A DNA stretch of 34,220 nucleotides from TMED109 sp002171375 (lineage in GTDB: Bacteria; Pseudomonadota; Alphaproteobacteria; TMED109): NCBI GenBank assembly GCA_965657505.1, contig CBFHON010000012.1, positions 1 to 34,220 on the forward strand, written 5' to 3'. Position 1 is the stretch's first letter, and every line of letters begins with the position of its first letter. Of this stretch, positions 8,683 to 16,201 are shown piece after piece. The notes beneath the pieces were generated by a model. The model did not search any database and had not been told where the DNA came from. It was given only the letters and a program-made list of their open reading frames with translations. The position numbers and the translations under genes were made by a program.

Positions 8683-9240
8683 TTATTTACAGTTTATTTC
8701 TGGAACCAGACTATTCATAGCAAGCGCTAATCTTGCCATTTTTTCCATACTACTTACGGATAAAGTTGCTCCAGCTATACCATCTATTCTTTTATCTAAT
8801 TTAAATCCAGCTAGCATATTTATTCCTACAAATTGATCGCGAAAACTAGGATACTTAACTTCCCAACCATGTGTTTCACGATATACTAGTACATGTATGC
8901 TAGAAATGCGACAATTTTCCACGATAAAGCCCGCAGTTATAAGCTTTACCTTTCCTATTCTCTCTAAAATCCAAGCTGTTTTACCATCTTGGCGCCAATA
9001 CTTCATTCTAATTTTTTTGTAGTTACTACCCATAATATTTTGAGCTATATCTTTTACTTCGCCTTTAAATCTAAGTCCTTTTCTTCGAGGAACATCGTCT
9101 TCGAAAGCAATTTTAAGAAAGTTTTCCTTGCTTAAAAATACATCTTCTGAAGATGCACTAAAAGAAAATAATAAATTGAATACAAAAAGAAACAAAAAAA
9201 AGGATAGAATAGAAGTTATTATATGCTTTATATTAACCAT
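8683..9240 (-). CDS. Exported FMN-binding domain protein (probable flavinylation target)
   Basis: The N-terminus has one hydrophobic segment (residues about 8-30) acting as a signal peptide or anchor. The rest is a 150-residue extracytoplasmic domain ending in DGIAGATLSVSSM, which resembles the D-x-x-[S/T/A]-G-A-[T/S]-x-[S/T] signature where ApbE attaches FMN covalently to Thr or Ser (as in NqrC and RnfG). An HGWEVKYPSFRDQFVG stretch precedes it, as in other FMN_bind proteins. No apbE gene is in the window. The position between a porin gene and a PepSY membrane protein gene suggests it shuttles electrons in the periplasm. The iron link is inferred from the shared promoter. Confidence 0.8.
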   Translation of the reverse strand: MVNIKHIITSILSFFLFLFVFNLLFSFSASSEDVFLSKENFLKIAFEDDVPRRKGLRFKGEVKDIAQNIMGSNYKKIRMKYWRQDGKTAWILERIGKVKLITAGFIVENCRISSIHVLVYRETHGWEVKYPSFRDQFVGINMLAGFKLDKRIDGIAGATLSVSSMEKMARLALAMNSLVPEINCK

Positions 9241-9300
9241 TATTCTACCCTTCTTTGTTCTTAGAAGATAATTTATGTATATTTAGTAAAAAAATCTATA

Positions 9301-10497
9301 CTAAAAATTATATCCCATACCCATATTAAAGCCTTGTACTGCTGATGAGCCGAAAGTTTTCTTTCTTTCCCAATCAACTTTAAGTACAGCTTGGTCTGTT
9401 AGCCACCAATTAGCTCCAAAGCTACTCATAGTAATGTTGTTTTTAGTAGTAGTAGCATTTTTAGTTCCAGCTTTATCATCCCATTCTTGCCTTCTGACAA
9501 AAAAGCCTAGGCTTTGCTCACCAGTAAGATCGAAACGATAGCTACCTTCAGTAAACCATCCCCATTGGTGATTACGTCCATTTTCAGCACATTGATTTGC
9601 ATCAGTTAGTACTGGAGGACAATCTAGGTCCCAGAAGCCATAAAAAGCCCTAGTACCAAAACCTCTGGACGGCATATAATTTGCATGTACCGCATGCATT
9701 TTACCCGTTACTTGTGGTCCAGACTGACCTTCATTCATATCTGGTGCATATTCCCATGAATAAGCTAATTCTAGTCCTGGATAAGCACCAGTCCATCTAA
9801 CTGCTCCTGAATATGCTTCTTTATTCATAGTTGCAGATGCAACCTTATCTCTTCCCGCTCTGATATCACCAGAAGAAGTAGTTAAACTTGAGTGAACGCC
9901 TGCAATTATAGTTAGATTCATATCTGGAATCACATGAGTTCCTTGAAAACCACCTTCCCAACGAGTGTTAGAGCAGATTTCTTTTTCTACTACATTTCTC
10001 TCTACACCATAAAAGGTAGGAGGCTCATGAATTTCATTAGTGATACCACATGGAATTAAGAATACGCCATATTTCATGTTAGTATTAGGCATGCCATATT
10101 CACCCCAATTATGGTCAATATAAGCCTGCTCTAGCTCAACTTCACCTTTTTCTTTAATTGCGCTTCCACCACCAGCAATACTGTGCTCAAGCTCAAACTC
10201 GGAATTAAAACCAACAGAATCATTAAATTGATGATTGAAGAATAAAACATATCTGTGAAAGTCAATTTTTCCAGAACCATTGTTATTGTTATAATGTAAT
10301 TCACCATAACCACCAACAGAAGTTTTTGTCCACCAACCAGCTGCTCCGCTGTCTTCGGCGCTATCTTCTAAATCATCTATTCTATCTTGTAAATCTTTCA
10401 TTGCATCTTTTAAGTCGCTCATTTCGTCTGCGCTAACACTAAAGGCAAACAAAGAAGCTATTAAAAAAACGAACATTTTGAAAAATTTGTTCATCAT
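9301..10497 (-). CDS. Outer-membrane porin-like beta-barrel with N-terminal coiled coil
   Basis: The 398-residue protein starts with a signal peptide (cleavage near AFSVSA-DE). A short charged coiled coil (DLKDAMKDLQDRIDDLE) follows. Alternating aromatic-rich strands then run to a terminal Phe (GMGYNF), the BAM-recognised end of outer-membrane barrels. It resembles the phosphate-selective porin O/P group in layout, but the ligand is unknown. No TonB box or plug domain is visible, so it is not a TonB-dependent receptor. AAGGAG precedes a double ATG; either could be used. It is the first gene of a porin - FMN_bind - PepSY operon behind a Fur-like operator. Confidence 0.82.
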   Translation of the reverse strand: MMNKFFKMFVFLIASLFAFSVSADEMSDLKDAMKDLQDRIDDLEDSAEDSGAAGWWTKTSVGGYGELHYNNNNGSGKIDFHRYVLFFNHQFNDSVGFNSEFELEHSIAGGGSAIKEKGEVELEQAYIDHNWGEYGMPNTNMKYGVFLIPCGITNEIHEPPTFYGVERNVVEKEICSNTRWEGGFQGTHVIPDMNLTIIAGVHSSLTTSSGDIRAGRDKVASATMNKEAYSGAVRWTGAYPGLELAYSWEYAPDMNEGQSGPQVTGKMHAVHANYMPSRGFGTRAFYGFWDLDCPPVLTDANQCAENGRNHQWGWFTEGSYRFDLTGEQSLGFFVRRQEWDDKAGTKNATTTKNNITMSSFGANWWLTDQAVLKVDWERKKTFGSSAVQGFNMGMGYNF

Positions 10498-10572
10498 AGT
10501 TCTCCTTAATAATTATTTAAAAACTTACTTAATTCTCACAACTCCCAAAATACTAATATTTAATCTCTTTAT

Positions 10573-10591
10573 GAGAATGAGAATCAGTATT
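10573..10591. promoter_or_regulatory. Fur-box-like operator
   Basis: GAGAATGAGAATCAGTATT matches the classical 19-base Fur box (GATAATGATAATCATTATC) at 15 of 19 positions by my count. It lies just downstream of the minus-strand promoter at 10603-10633, around +5 to +24 for the porin operon, a repression position. The ten bases GAGAATCAGT recur in that promoter's spacer. Confidence 0.7.
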
Positions 10592-10602
10592 AGTTGCACA
10601 CA

Positions 10603-10633
10603 ATTATATAATGCGACTGATTCTCAATGTCAA
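10603..10633 (-). promoter_or_regulatory. Promoter of the porin operon with embedded iron-operator half-site
   Basis: Read on the minus strand, TTGACA (10633-10628) is followed by a spacer containing GAGAATCAGTCGCAT. The -10 is TATATA (17-base spacing) or TATAAT (19-base spacing, 10608-10603). The element is almost identical to the plus-strand promoter at 10732-10761, apart from three substitutions and one base of spacing. Confidence 0.75.
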
Positions 10634-10731
10634 AGCTAATACAGGCTGGAAGTGAATTTAATTAAAATATGTGTTAAAAATACAACGCCTATATTTGCCT
10701 AATACTTTGTTTTTTTATGTTTAAAATATCA

Positions 10732-10761
10732 TTGACACTGCAAATCAGTCGCATATATAAT
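10732..10761 (+). promoter_or_regulatory. Promoter of the imelysin operon, mirror copy of the porin promoter
   Basis: TTGACA (10732-10737) and TATAAT (10756-10761) are spaced by 18 bases. The spacer contains AATCAGTCGCAT (10743-10754), an exact 12-base inverted copy of 10611-10622. The expected start near 10768 leaves a leader of about 32 bases before the ATG at 10800, which has AAGGA at 10789-10793. The rest of the 302-base gap (10498-10799) is AT-rich, with no other feature seen. Confidence 0.78.
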
Positions 10762-10799
10762 TGGTAAATGTGTGTTTTTATATAAAATAAGGAAAAAAA

Positions 10800-11954
10800 A
10801 TGTATAAAATTAAATTTACTCTGTTCTTTTATCTTCTATTCTCTTTTTCGTTTATAGTTAAATCTACTTATGCGGCTAATGACAGTATTAATAGCCTAGC
10901 AAGTAGTTATGCAAATTTAGTGAGCTATTATTACAACGAAGTATCTTTAAGCACACAAGAAATGCACAACGCAATAATTAAATTTGTTCAAGCTCCTGAT
11001 AATAACAGTTTAACTAATGCGAAAAATAAATGGATTGCAGCACGATCTATTTATGGCATTACAGAAGCTTTTCGGTTTTACGGAGGGCCTATAGATGGAG
11101 TAAATAAATATGGTGAAGAAGGGCCTGAAGGCCTTATTAATGCATGGCCATTAAATGAAGCCTACATAGACTACGTAAAAGGTAGCCCTAACGCAGGTAT
11201 AATTAATAACCTTTCGCTAGAAATAAATAATGATACTATTATTGCAGCAAACATGTCAGAAGACGATGCTGATGTTTCAACAGGTTGGCATGCAATAGAA
11301 TTTTTGCTCTGGGGGCAAGACTTCTCTCTTGAGACAGCAGGGATTAGAGAGGCTAGTGATTACTTGCCTACCAATGAAATTAATATTAGAAGGAGAGCAT
11401 ACCTGGTGGCCACCAGCGCTTTATTGCTTGAACATATCAATTGGCTGTCTATGGAATGGCTAGAAAATGGAGAAGGAAGAAAAGCTTTTCTAAATAAAAA
11501 CGATCCTGGTGGAGCTATATTAACAGGAATAGCAACATTGGCTGGATTTGAATTATCTTCAGAAAGAATTGCAACGGCTCTAGATTCTGGAGACCCTGAA
11601 GATGAACACTCTTGCTTCAGTGACCAAACCCATAACGATGTTAAAGCTAACTTTAATGGGATCATAAATGTGTATCTTGGTAAAGGACTAAATGGCGAGA
11701 GTTTTAGCCCTTCTATTTCAGAGTTTGTTGCAAAAAATAATCTAAAGTTGCATGAAAATATTTTAGAAATTATTAATGAGACAAATATTTCGATAAATAA
11801 TATTACAGTTCCCTTTGACAAAATGCTATCTGAGCCTAAGAATGGGCCGGGTAGACAAGCAGCAGAAAAAACTGTAAGCAACTTATTAGTTCTTGCAAAA
11901 AACTTTAAAGAGGCAGGTAAAGATCTAAATTGGGAAGTAATTATAGCCGAATAA
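10800..11954 (+). CDS. Imelysin family protein, IrpA type (peptidase M75-like), exported
   Basis: A signal peptide (residues 1 to about 25, ending STYA-AND) precedes the imelysin fold. The conserved GWHAIEFLLWGQD includes the H-x-x-E pair His164/Glu167, and EHSCFSDQTHNDVKAN is typical of iron-regulated IrpA proteins. Imelysins are periplasmic or outer-membrane proteins found with iron transport genes. They are called peptidases by family name, but an iron-binding or insertion role is favoured. The 384 residues are full length. The gene overlaps the following DUF1111 gene by 25 bases, so translation is coupled, and the pairing is widespread in Proteobacteria. The promoter carries an iron-type operator. 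No lipobox is seen. Confidence 0.9.
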   Translation: MYKIKFTLFFYLLFSFSFIVKSTYAANDSINSLASSYANLVSYYYNEVSLSTQEMHNAIIKFVQAPDNNSLTNAKNKWIAARSIYGITEAFRFYGGPIDGVNKYGEEGPEGLINAWPLNEAYIDYVKGSPNAGIINNLSLEINNDTIIAANMSEDDADVSTGWHAIEFLLWGQDFSLETAGIREASDYLPTNEINIRRRAYLVATSALLLEHINWLSMEWLENGEGRKAFLNKNDPGGAILTGIATLAGFELSSERIATALDSGDPEDEHSCFSDQTHNDVKANFNGIINVYLGKGLNGESFSPSISEFVAKNNLKLHENILEIINETNISINNITVPFDKMLSEPKNGPGRQAAEKTVSNLLVLAKNFKEAGKDLNWEVIIAE

Positions 11955-13324
11955 AAACTTTTTATAAAAGCTTAATAATATTTATAGCTATAATATTATT
12001 TTTCACCACTAATAATATTAGAAGCAAAGAATATGCTGACAGAATGGATAAGGAGATTTCTGTTAAAAGAGAAACACGCGAATCTTTTGCCGCGCCTATA
12101 CCTTCTTTAGACCTTAATAAAATGCGTTTATTTACAGGCGGCAGACATCTTTTTCGTCGCTCCTGGACCCCTGCTCCAAGTTCAGTAAAAAGCTTAGACG
12201 GATTAGGCCCAGTATTTAATAGAGTAAGTTGTTCTGGCTGCCATGTTAAAGATGGAAGAGGAAGGCCTCCAAAAAAAGATGGTAAATTTAGATCTATGGT
12301 TATTAAGCTTTCACGAACAGAAAAAGGTGAAATTTATCCAGACCCTAATTACGGCTATCAATTAAATGATAAATCTATCTTAGGGGTGCCGTTTGAAGGA
12401 AAGACTTCAATAAATTACACAGTAGTGAACCAAAAATTTGATGATGGTGCATCTGTAAATTTATCAAAGCCTATTTATTCTTTTCATTCTCTATCTTTTG
12501 GTCAACTTCATGAAGATACCAAATCTTCAGGAAGAGTTGCTCCAGTAGTATTTGGTTTAGGGCTTATTGAAGCTATCAAAGAAGAAGACATCCTTAAAAA
12601 TGCAGACCCGAAAGATATAGATAAAGATGGCATATCTGGACGTGCCCATAAGATCATAGATGTTCCATCTAAAAATATTATGATAGGTAAATTTGGCTGG
12701 AAAGCAACGAGAGCTAGTTTGCTCCATCATATAACAGGAGCAGCCTCTCAAGATATGGGATTAACATCGAATATTTTTCCTGAAACAAATTGTACGCAAA
12801 CACAAAAAGCCTGCTTAGAACAAATAGATGGTGGAGACCCAGAAATTTCAGATGCTCAGATAGAAAGACTATTAGTATATATGCAAACTCTTGCTCCACC
12901 GAGACAAAGAAGAGCAAAAGAAGAAAATATTATACAAGGCCAAAATTTATTTAAAAAAGTAGGATGTGAAAATTGTCATACAGCTTCTTATGTAACAGGA
13001 GAACATCCTAATCACCCAGAGTTAAGTAATAGAGTTATTAAACCTTATAGTGATTTTCTTTTACATGATATGGGTAAAGGCTTAGACGATGAGGTTGGCG
13101 AAGGAAAAGCAAAAAGTTATGAATGGAAAACTCCGCCTTTATGGGGAATTGGACTAGTAAAGATAGTAAATAAGCATACTCGTTTTTTACATGATGGACG
13201 CGCAAAATCTATTGAGGAAGCTATTTTGTGGCATGAAGGAGAAGGGCTTAGAGCTAAAAATAACTATATGTCTTTAAGCCTTAAAAATAGAAAAAAATTA
13301 TTGGACTTTCTAAATTCATTATAA
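11930..13324 (+). CDS. Diheme DUF1111 protein (thiol oxidoreductase-like c-type cytochrome)
   Basis: This is a periplasmic c-type cytochrome of the DUF1111/DHOR group, distantly related to bacterial diheme peroxidases. A hydrophobic export segment covers residues 10-26. Two heme c attachment motifs are visible: CSGCH at 101-105 and CENCH at 346-350. LLHDMGKGLDDEVGEG, TPPLWGIGL and RFLHDGRAKSIEEAILWHEGE follow as in the family. No ATG is available. The TTG at 11930, inside the end of irpA, is the only NTG start that retains the signal peptide. Its substrate is unestablished and 'thiol oxidoreductase' is a family label. Context suggests redox handling of iron or of imelysin cargo. Confidence 0.9.
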   Translation: MGSNYSRIKTFYKSLIIFIAIILFFTTNNIRSKEYADRMDKEISVKRETRESFAAPIPSLDLNKMRLFTGGRHLFRRSWTPAPSSVKSLDGLGPVFNRVSCSGCHVKDGRGRPPKKDGKFRSMVIKLSRTEKGEIYPDPNYGYQLNDKSILGVPFEGKTSINYTVVNQKFDDGASVNLSKPIYSFHSLSFGQLHEDTKSSGRVAPVVFGLGLIEAIKEEDILKNADPKDIDKDGISGRAHKIIDVPSKNIMIGKFGWKATRASLLHHITGAASQDMGLTSNIFPETNCTQTQKACLEQIDGGDPEISDAQIERLLVYMQTLAPPRQRRAKEENIIQGQNLFKKVGCENCHTASYVTGEHPNHPELSNRVIKPYSDFLLHDMGKGLDDEVGEGKAKSYEWKTPPLWGIGLVKIVNKHTRFLHDGRAKSIEEAILWHEGEGLRAKNNYMSLSLKNRKKLLDFLNSL

Positions 13325-14590
13325 TCACTGATTCATACTATCAAAAAATTCTGAGTTAGTTTTAGTTCCTTTTAGCTTATCAATTAAGAATTCCATAGCA
13401 TCGCTCATTCCCATAGGGCCCAAAATCCTCCTTAACATCCACATTTTTGACAAATCGCCTTTTTCTACTAAAAGCTCTTCTTTTCGAGTTCCAGATTTTG
13501 CTATATCTATAGCAGGAAAAGTTCTCTTATCAGCAAGTTTTCGATCTAACACAATTTCCGAATTGCCTGTTCCCTTAAATTCTTCAAAAATCACCTCGTC
13601 CATTCTTGAGCCCGTTTCAATTAAAGCAGAAGCTATAATAGTAAGAGAGCCCCCATCTTCTATATTTCTGGCAGCACCAAAAAATCTTTTTGGTTTTTGT
13701 AAAGCATTAGCGTCTACGCCGCCAGTCAAAACTTTACCAGAAGAAGGAACAACAGTATTGTAAGCCCTTCCTAGCCTTGTAATAGAATCTAATAATATTA
13801 CAACATCTCTGCCGTGCTCTACCAATCTTTTAGCTTTAGAGATAACCATTTCTGCTACCTGGACGTGACGCATAGCGGGCTCATCAAAAGTGGAAGATAT
13901 AACCTCTCCTTTTACAGAACGCTGCATATCAGTAACTTCTTCAGGTCTTTCGTCTATCAATAGAACAAGAAGGTATATTTCTGGATGGTTCTTTTCAATA
14001 GAATGAGCAATATTTTGAAGTAAAACTGTTTTTCCTGTTCTAGGAGGAGCAACTATTAGTCCTCTTTGGCCTTTTCCTAATGGACTTACTAACTCTATAA
14101 CTCTACAAGAATTATCTCGGCTTTTATCTGGTTTTTCAGAATCTATTTCAAGTTTTATTCTTTCTTCCGGATATAATGGAGTTAAGTTTTCAAAACGTAC
14201 TTTATGCTTTACTTTATCAGGAGAATCAAAATTAATTTGATCAATTTTTAATAACGCAAAATATCTTTCTCCTTCTTTTGGTTGACGGATTTGTCCCTCA
14301 ACAGTATCACCTGTTCTCAAACCAAATTTTCTTACCTGTGATGGCGAAACGTATATATCATCTGGCCCTGGTAAATAGTTACTTTCTGGTGCCCTTAAAA
14401 AACCAAACCCATCTGGTAGAATCTCAATTACGCCATCCCCATTAATTATGTCCCCGTTATCTGCTAAATTTTTTAAAATTGAAAACATCAAATCCTGTTT
14501 TCTTCTATTTGAAGCGTTTTCTACGCCTTTTTCTTCTGCAAAAAGAATGAGGTCTGCAGGTGACATTTTTTTAAGTTCTTTTAAGTGCAT
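13325..14590 (-). CDS. rho: Transcription termination factor Rho
   Basis: Rho is the hexameric RNA helicase that ends transcription of untranslated RNA. The N-terminal helical Rho_N domain (LKKMSPADLILFAEEKGVE) is followed by a cold-shock-like RNA-binding domain (DGFGFLRAPESNYL) and the RecA-like motor with Walker A APPRTGKTVLL. The conserved LLIDERPEEVTDM, the Q-loop region and SGTRKEELL also fit. The 421 residues are typical. AGGA precedes the ATG. It converges on the diheme gene with no bases between the stops. The usual neighbour mnmE is 7.2 kb away because of the inserted block. Confidence 0.98.
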   Translation of the reverse strand: MHLKELKKMSPADLILFAEEKGVENASNRRKQDLMFSILKNLADNGDIINGDGVIEILPDGFGFLRAPESNYLPGPDDIYVSPSQVRKFGLRTGDTVEGQIRQPKEGERYFALLKIDQINFDSPDKVKHKVRFENLTPLYPEERIKLEIDSEKPDKSRDNSCRVIELVSPLGKGQRGLIVAPPRTGKTVLLQNIAHSIEKNHPEIYLLVLLIDERPEEVTDMQRSVKGEVISSTFDEPAMRHVQVAEMVISKAKRLVEHGRDVVILLDSITRLGRAYNTVVPSSGKVLTGGVDANALQKPKRFFGAARNIEDGGSLTIIASALIETGSRMDEVIFEEFKGTGNSEIVLDRKLADKRTFPAIDIAKSGTRKEELLVEKGDLSKMWMLRRILGPMGMSDAMEFLIDKLKGTKTNSEFFDSMNQ

Positions 14591-14673
14591 TATAGGTCCT
14601 ATATGATTAAATATTTAAATGATTTGTAAAATAGAATAGATGAGATTTATAATTGTTACTAATAACTGATATA

Positions 14674-14703
14674 ATAATATTATTATTTCTGATTAAATGT
14701 CAA
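14674..14703 (-). promoter_or_regulatory. Candidate promoter of rho
   Basis: On the minus strand TTGACA (14703-14698) is followed after 18 bases by TATTAT (14679-14674). The -10 lies in a short AT palindrome. It would give a leader of roughly 75-80 bases before rho, room for the autogenous attenuation known for rho genes, although no specific structure was identified. Confidence 0.55.
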
Positions 14704-14711
14704 AATTTAAA

Positions 14712-15155
14712 TTAATTATAAGGCTTAACTACTACGAGTATAACAATTATTATTAATAAAAGTGTGGGAGCTTCATTAAGAAACCTAAAAAATTTTTGAC
14801 TATAAAAAGTGTTGTTTTTAATTAATTCTTTTCTGCAATAACCAAAATAACCATGTAAACCTGACATTATAAAAACTAAAATCAACTTTATTGATAGCCA
14901 AAATGAATTAAAGCTTAAATCTATTAGAGGCGAAAAAATTAAAGCCGCTCCTAAAAGCCATGTTAAAATCATTGCGGGATTCATAATATATTTAAGAAGC
15001 CTTTTTTCCATTAGCTCAAATGTTTCATTCATTTCTTTGGTGTTTTTTTTATTGGAATGGTAAACGAACAATCGAGGCAAATACAACATACCTGCCATCC
15101 AAGAAATAACAGCTATAATATGAAAAGCTTTTATATAAAGATAAAAAGTAATCAC
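14712..15155 (-). CDS. hemJ: Protoporphyrinogen IX oxidase HemJ
   Basis: HemJ oxidises protoporphyrinogen IX to protoporphyrin IX in the membrane, the penultimate heme step in bacteria lacking HemG/HemY. Four helices are visible. The family motifs are KAFHIIAVISWMAGMLYLPRLFVYH with the conserved His, NPAMILTW, SGLHGYFGYCRKEL and FRFLNEAPTLLLI. I place the start at a GTG (15155-15153) that overlaps the hemH TGA as GTGA. A TTG four codons upstream (15167) is also possible. The product is about 147 residues, normal for the family. It is the last gene of the hemE-hemH-hemJ operon. Confidence 0.92.
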   Translation of the reverse strand: MITFYLYIKAFHIIAVISWMAGMLYLPRLFVYHSNKKNTKEMNETFELMEKRLLKYIMNPAMILTWLLGAALIFSPLIDLSFNSFWLSIKLILVFIMSGLHGYFGYCRKELIKNNTFYSQKFFRFLNEAPTLLLIIIVILVVVKPYN

Positions 15156-16201
15156 GCTTTTTCCCAAAAAGTATTATAAAAACATTTATCGAAATCTTTA
15201 CTGCATACTCTAGTATTTAAGATTTTATTTTTATTATTTTGTGTCACTAAATTAGCTAAGCTTTTTATAAAAAAGTCGTTTTTTCCAAGAGCCGGGGCTC
15301 TTAAATAAACTTCACACCCATTGTTTAATGCAACTTCTTTGTATTCTATATCCAACTCAACTAAGGTTTCCGAATGTTCACTAACAAAAGCTATAGGAAT
15401 TAGTATTATAACTTCATTTTTTTTAGATGCTTTTATTATTTCTTCTTCTGTAGAGGGCCCTATCCATTTTAATGGACCAACTTTACTTTGATAACAAATA
15501 GTGTGAAGAAATTCATTGTTATTTAAACTATCTACAACTTTAGAAACTGTTTTTTCAACTTGGTTTTGATAAGGGTCTCCTTTTTTTATAATTTTTTCAG
15601 GAAGCCCATGGGCGCTAAATAATAGTCTTATATCTTTTTTCTTCTTATTTTTATTCTTTGCTATATTGAGTACTTTATTTATTTCATGTACATGAGCTGA
15701 TATAAAGTCTTTATCTTCTGGGTAACAACAAACAATCTTCGTTGGCACTTTGTAATTTTTCATATCTACTTCCTTCTTCCATGACTTTAACGAAGACCCA
15801 GAAGTTGTAGTTGAAAATTGTGGATAAAGAGGCAAGAGTATAATTTCATCTGGATGCCAGTTCATAACATTTATTAATGTTTCATTTATAAAAGGTTTCC
15901 AATAACGCATAGATATAAAAACTTTATAATTATGTTTCTCTTTTTTTAGTGTTTTTTCTAGAAGTTTTTTTTGCTGATTAGTTTCTTCTAAAATTGGAGA
16001 TTTCCCTCCCATAAAGGAATATATTTCTTTAGCTGTGTTTTCTCTCTTTGATGAAATAAGTTTAGCCAAAAAATATCTAATTAGAGAAGGCGCGCCTATT
16101 ATAGCAGGATCATTAAATAAATTAAATAAGAAGGGCTTTACTGCAGATAATTCATCAGGACCTCCTAAGTTAAAAAGAATCACGCCAACTTTTTTTTTCA
16201 T
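15152..16201 (-). CDS. hemH: Ferrochelatase HemH
   Basis: HemH inserts Fe(II) into protoporphyrin IX, the last heme step. Conserved segments are VILFNLGGPDELSAVKPFL at the N-terminus, LYPQFSTTTSG, LLFSAHGLPE (metal-chelation His) and FVSEHSETLVELDIEY with the active Glu. I prefer the ATG at 16201-16199, which overlaps the hemE TGA as ATGA. An in-frame ATG three codons upstream (16210) is also present. About 349 residues, normal. It overlaps hemJ by a few bases, so the operon is translationally coupled. Confidence 0.95.
   Translation of the reverse strand: MKKKVGVILFNLGGPDELSAVKPFLFNLFNDPAIIGAPSLIRYFLAKLISSKRENTAKEIYSFMGGKSPILEETNQQKKLLEKTLKKEKHNYKVFISMRYWKPFINETLINVMNWHPDEIILLPLYPQFSTTTSGSSLKSWKKEVDMKNYKVPTKIVCCYPEDKDFISAHVHEINKVLNIAKNKNKKKKDIRLLFSAHGLPEKIIKKGDPYQNQVEKTVSKVVDSLNNNEFLHTICYQSKVGPLKWIGPSTEEEIIKASKKNEVIILIPIAFVSEHSETLVELDIEYKEVALNNGCEVYLRAPALGKNDFFIKSLANLVTQNNKNKILNTRVCSKDFDKCFYNTFWEKA

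Noticed and set aside
10498..10799. Possible small RNA in the porin-imelysin gap
   Set aside because: The inverted repeats are better explained as two divergent promoters, and no terminator-like hairpin with a T run lies between them.
11360..11881. Minus-strand frame of 173 codons opposite irpA
   Set aside because: Shadow of the imelysin coding sequence with no recognisable domain or ribosome-binding site.
12333..12341. One-mismatch DnaA box (TTATCCAGA) in the DUF1111 gene
   Set aside because: Isolated inside a coding region; chance match in AT-rich DNA.
15819..15827. Exact DnaA box (TGTGGATAA) on the minus strand within hemH
   Set aside because: It encodes the conserved LYPQFS motif of ferrochelatase, so codon constraint explains it, and it is 1.4 kb from the origin gap with no AT-rich element.
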